Position numbers and translations under genes: made by a program. Below the pieces are notes generated by a model, which saw only the letters and a list, made by a program, of their open reading frames with translations, was not told the origin of the DNA and searched no databases. A stretch of 6,541 nt of DNA from JBEKHI01 sp050012355 (GTDB taxonomy: Bacteria > Actinomycetota > Actinomycetes > Streptosporangiales > Streptosporangiaceae), in contig JBEKHI010000446.1 in NCBI GenBank assembly GCA_050012355.1, forward strand, positions 1 to 6,541, given 5' to 3'. Positions 5,704 to 6,541 of this stretch are shown here, one piece after another. The first letter of the stretch is position 1. Every line of letters starts with the position of its first letter.

Positions 5704-6541
5704 GTCATCTCGTACGCGGTGTCGTCAGCCGTGCCAAAGGACAGCCCGTATCCATAGCGAACATCCTGGTCCCCGAGCCCGGGCCGGGTGAGGCACTGGT
5801 GCGTGTCCAAGCCTGCGGCGTGTGCCACACCGACCTGCACTACCGCGAGGGCGGCATCAACGACGACTTCCCGTTCCTGCTCGGGCACGAGGCGGCCGGT
5901 GTGGTCGAGTCGGTCGGGGTCGGGGTCGGCGGTCTGGCGCCGGGGGACTTCGTCGTCTTGAACTGGCGGGCCGTGTGCGGCGAGTGCCGAGCCTGCCGGC
6001 GGGGGCGGCCCTGGTACTGCTTCGCCACCCACAACGCCACCCAGAAGATGACCCTGGCCGACGGGACGCCCTTGTCGCCGGCCCTGGGCATCGGCGCCTT
6101 CGCGGAGAAGACGCTGGTGGCGGCGGGACAGTGCACGAAGGTCGACCCGGCAGCGCGGCCCGAGGCGGTCGGGCTTCTGGGCTGCGGGGTCATGGCCGGC
6201 ATCGGTGCCGCCATGTTCACCGGTGACGTGCAGCTCGGCGACTCGGTGGCCGTCTTCGGGTGCGGCGGGGTCGGCTGCGCCGCCATCGCCGGTGCGAAGC
6301 TGGCCGGCGCCACCACCATCATCGCCATCGACCTCGATGCCAACAAGCTCGAGGGGGCCAAGAAGTTCGGCGCCACCCACACGGTGGACGCCAGCAGCAC
6401 CGATCCCGTGGAGGCGGTGCGGGCGCTCACCGACGGCAACGGCGCGGACGTGTGCATTGAGGCCGTCGGCAACCCCAAGGTGATGGAACAGGCGTTCTAC
6501 GCCCGGGACCTGGCCGGCACGCTGGTCCAGGTCGGCGTGCC
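5700..6541 (+). CDS. mscR: S-(hydroxymethyl)mycothiol dehydrogenase, 5' part
   Basis: The first 280 residues of a zinc-dependent class III-like alcohol dehydrogenase; the family is about 360 long, so about 80 residues lie beyond the right edge. It oxidises the adduct of formaldehyde with mycothiol, using NAD, to S-formylmycothiol; the same enzyme can reduce S-nitrosomycothiol. Visible sites: catalytic zinc ligands Cys42 (CGVCHTD), His63 (GHEAAG) and Cys162 (GCGVMAGIGAA); structural zinc Cys93, Cys96, Cys99 and Cys107; NAD-binding FGCGGVG (186-192) with Asp211 ending the second strand. NWRAVCGECRACRRGRPWYC and THNATQKMTLADG match the mycothiol-dependent subgroup as I recall it, rather than glutathione-dependent FrmA. 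It starts inside the MerR stop (4-bp overlap), implying one operon. In many actinobacteria a metallo-beta-lactamase-fold hydrolase follows; that region is not in this window. Confidence 0.93.
   Translation, partial: MSHLVRGVVSRAKGQPVSIANILVPEPGPGEALVRVQACGVCHTDLHYREGGINDDFPFLLGHEAAGVVESVGVGVGGLAPGDFVVLNWRAVCGECRACRRGRPWYCFATHNATQKMTLADGTPLSPALGIGAFAEKTLVAAGQCTKVDPAARPEAVGLLGCGVMAGIGAAMFTGDVQLGDSVAVFGCGGVGCAAIAGAKLAGATTIIAIDLDANKLEGAKKFGATHTVDASSTDPVEAVRALTDGNGADVCIEAVGNPKVMEQAFYARDLAGTLVQVGV

Noticed and set aside
5637..6380. 247-codon open frame on the minus strand
   Set aside because: It is antisense to the mycothiol dehydrogenase, whose zinc and NAD motifs fix the true frame.

Overview
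The window looks like chromosomal DNA from a high-GC actinobacterium. Codon third positions are strongly G/C, and the right edge carries an S-(hydroxymethyl)mycothiol dehydrogenase, an enzyme tied to mycothiol, the thiol of Actinomycetota. Genus cannot be settled from this piece. There are no tRNA or rRNA genes, insertion sequences or CRISPR arrays that I can see.

Layout. (1) 3-866, plus strand: the C-terminal part of a polytopic membrane protein resembling GT-C/GT87 polyprenol-phosphate mannosyltransferases, cut by the left edge. (2) 761-2296, minus: an AAT-family amino acid permease closest to L-asparagine permease AnsP, overlapping gene 1 tail to tail by 106 bp. (3) 2297-2509: a gene-free gap packed with short repeats: a 16-bp direct repeat, a small GNRA-loop hairpin, a GGGGTTGC tandem array that fits the G-quadruplex pattern, and an 8-bp tandem. 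(4) 2510-3694, minus: a short, divergent paralog of S-adenosylhomocysteine hydrolase (SAHH) that has lost several catalytic residues. (5) 3631-3716: a 22-bp imperfect inverted repeat bracketing the start of that paralog. (6) 3744-5183, minus: canonical ahcY with every catalytic residue. (7) 5184-5289: divergent intergenic region with a hairpin and an AT-rich palindrome. (8) 5290-5703, plus: a small MerR regulator. (9) 5700-6541, plus: mycothiol-dependent formaldehyde dehydrogenase, coupled to the MerR gene by an ATGA overlap and cut by the right edge.

How it fits together. The minus-strand run ahcY, ahcY-like, ansP is co-directional. The first two genes are 49 bp apart and may share a transcript; ansP follows a 213-bp gap and may have its own promoter. 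AhcY removes the SAH left by methyltransferases. The divergent MerR/dehydrogenase pair looks like a self-contained formaldehyde-detoxification unit.

The most interesting element is the SAHH paralog beside its intact relative. It keeps the NAD-binding fold and part of the substrate pocket, but the residues matching the catalytic Lys, Asp, Glu and one active-site His of SAHH are Met, Gly, Ser and Asn. It may be a pseudoenzyme, a regulator of AhcY, or an enzyme with changed chemistry.
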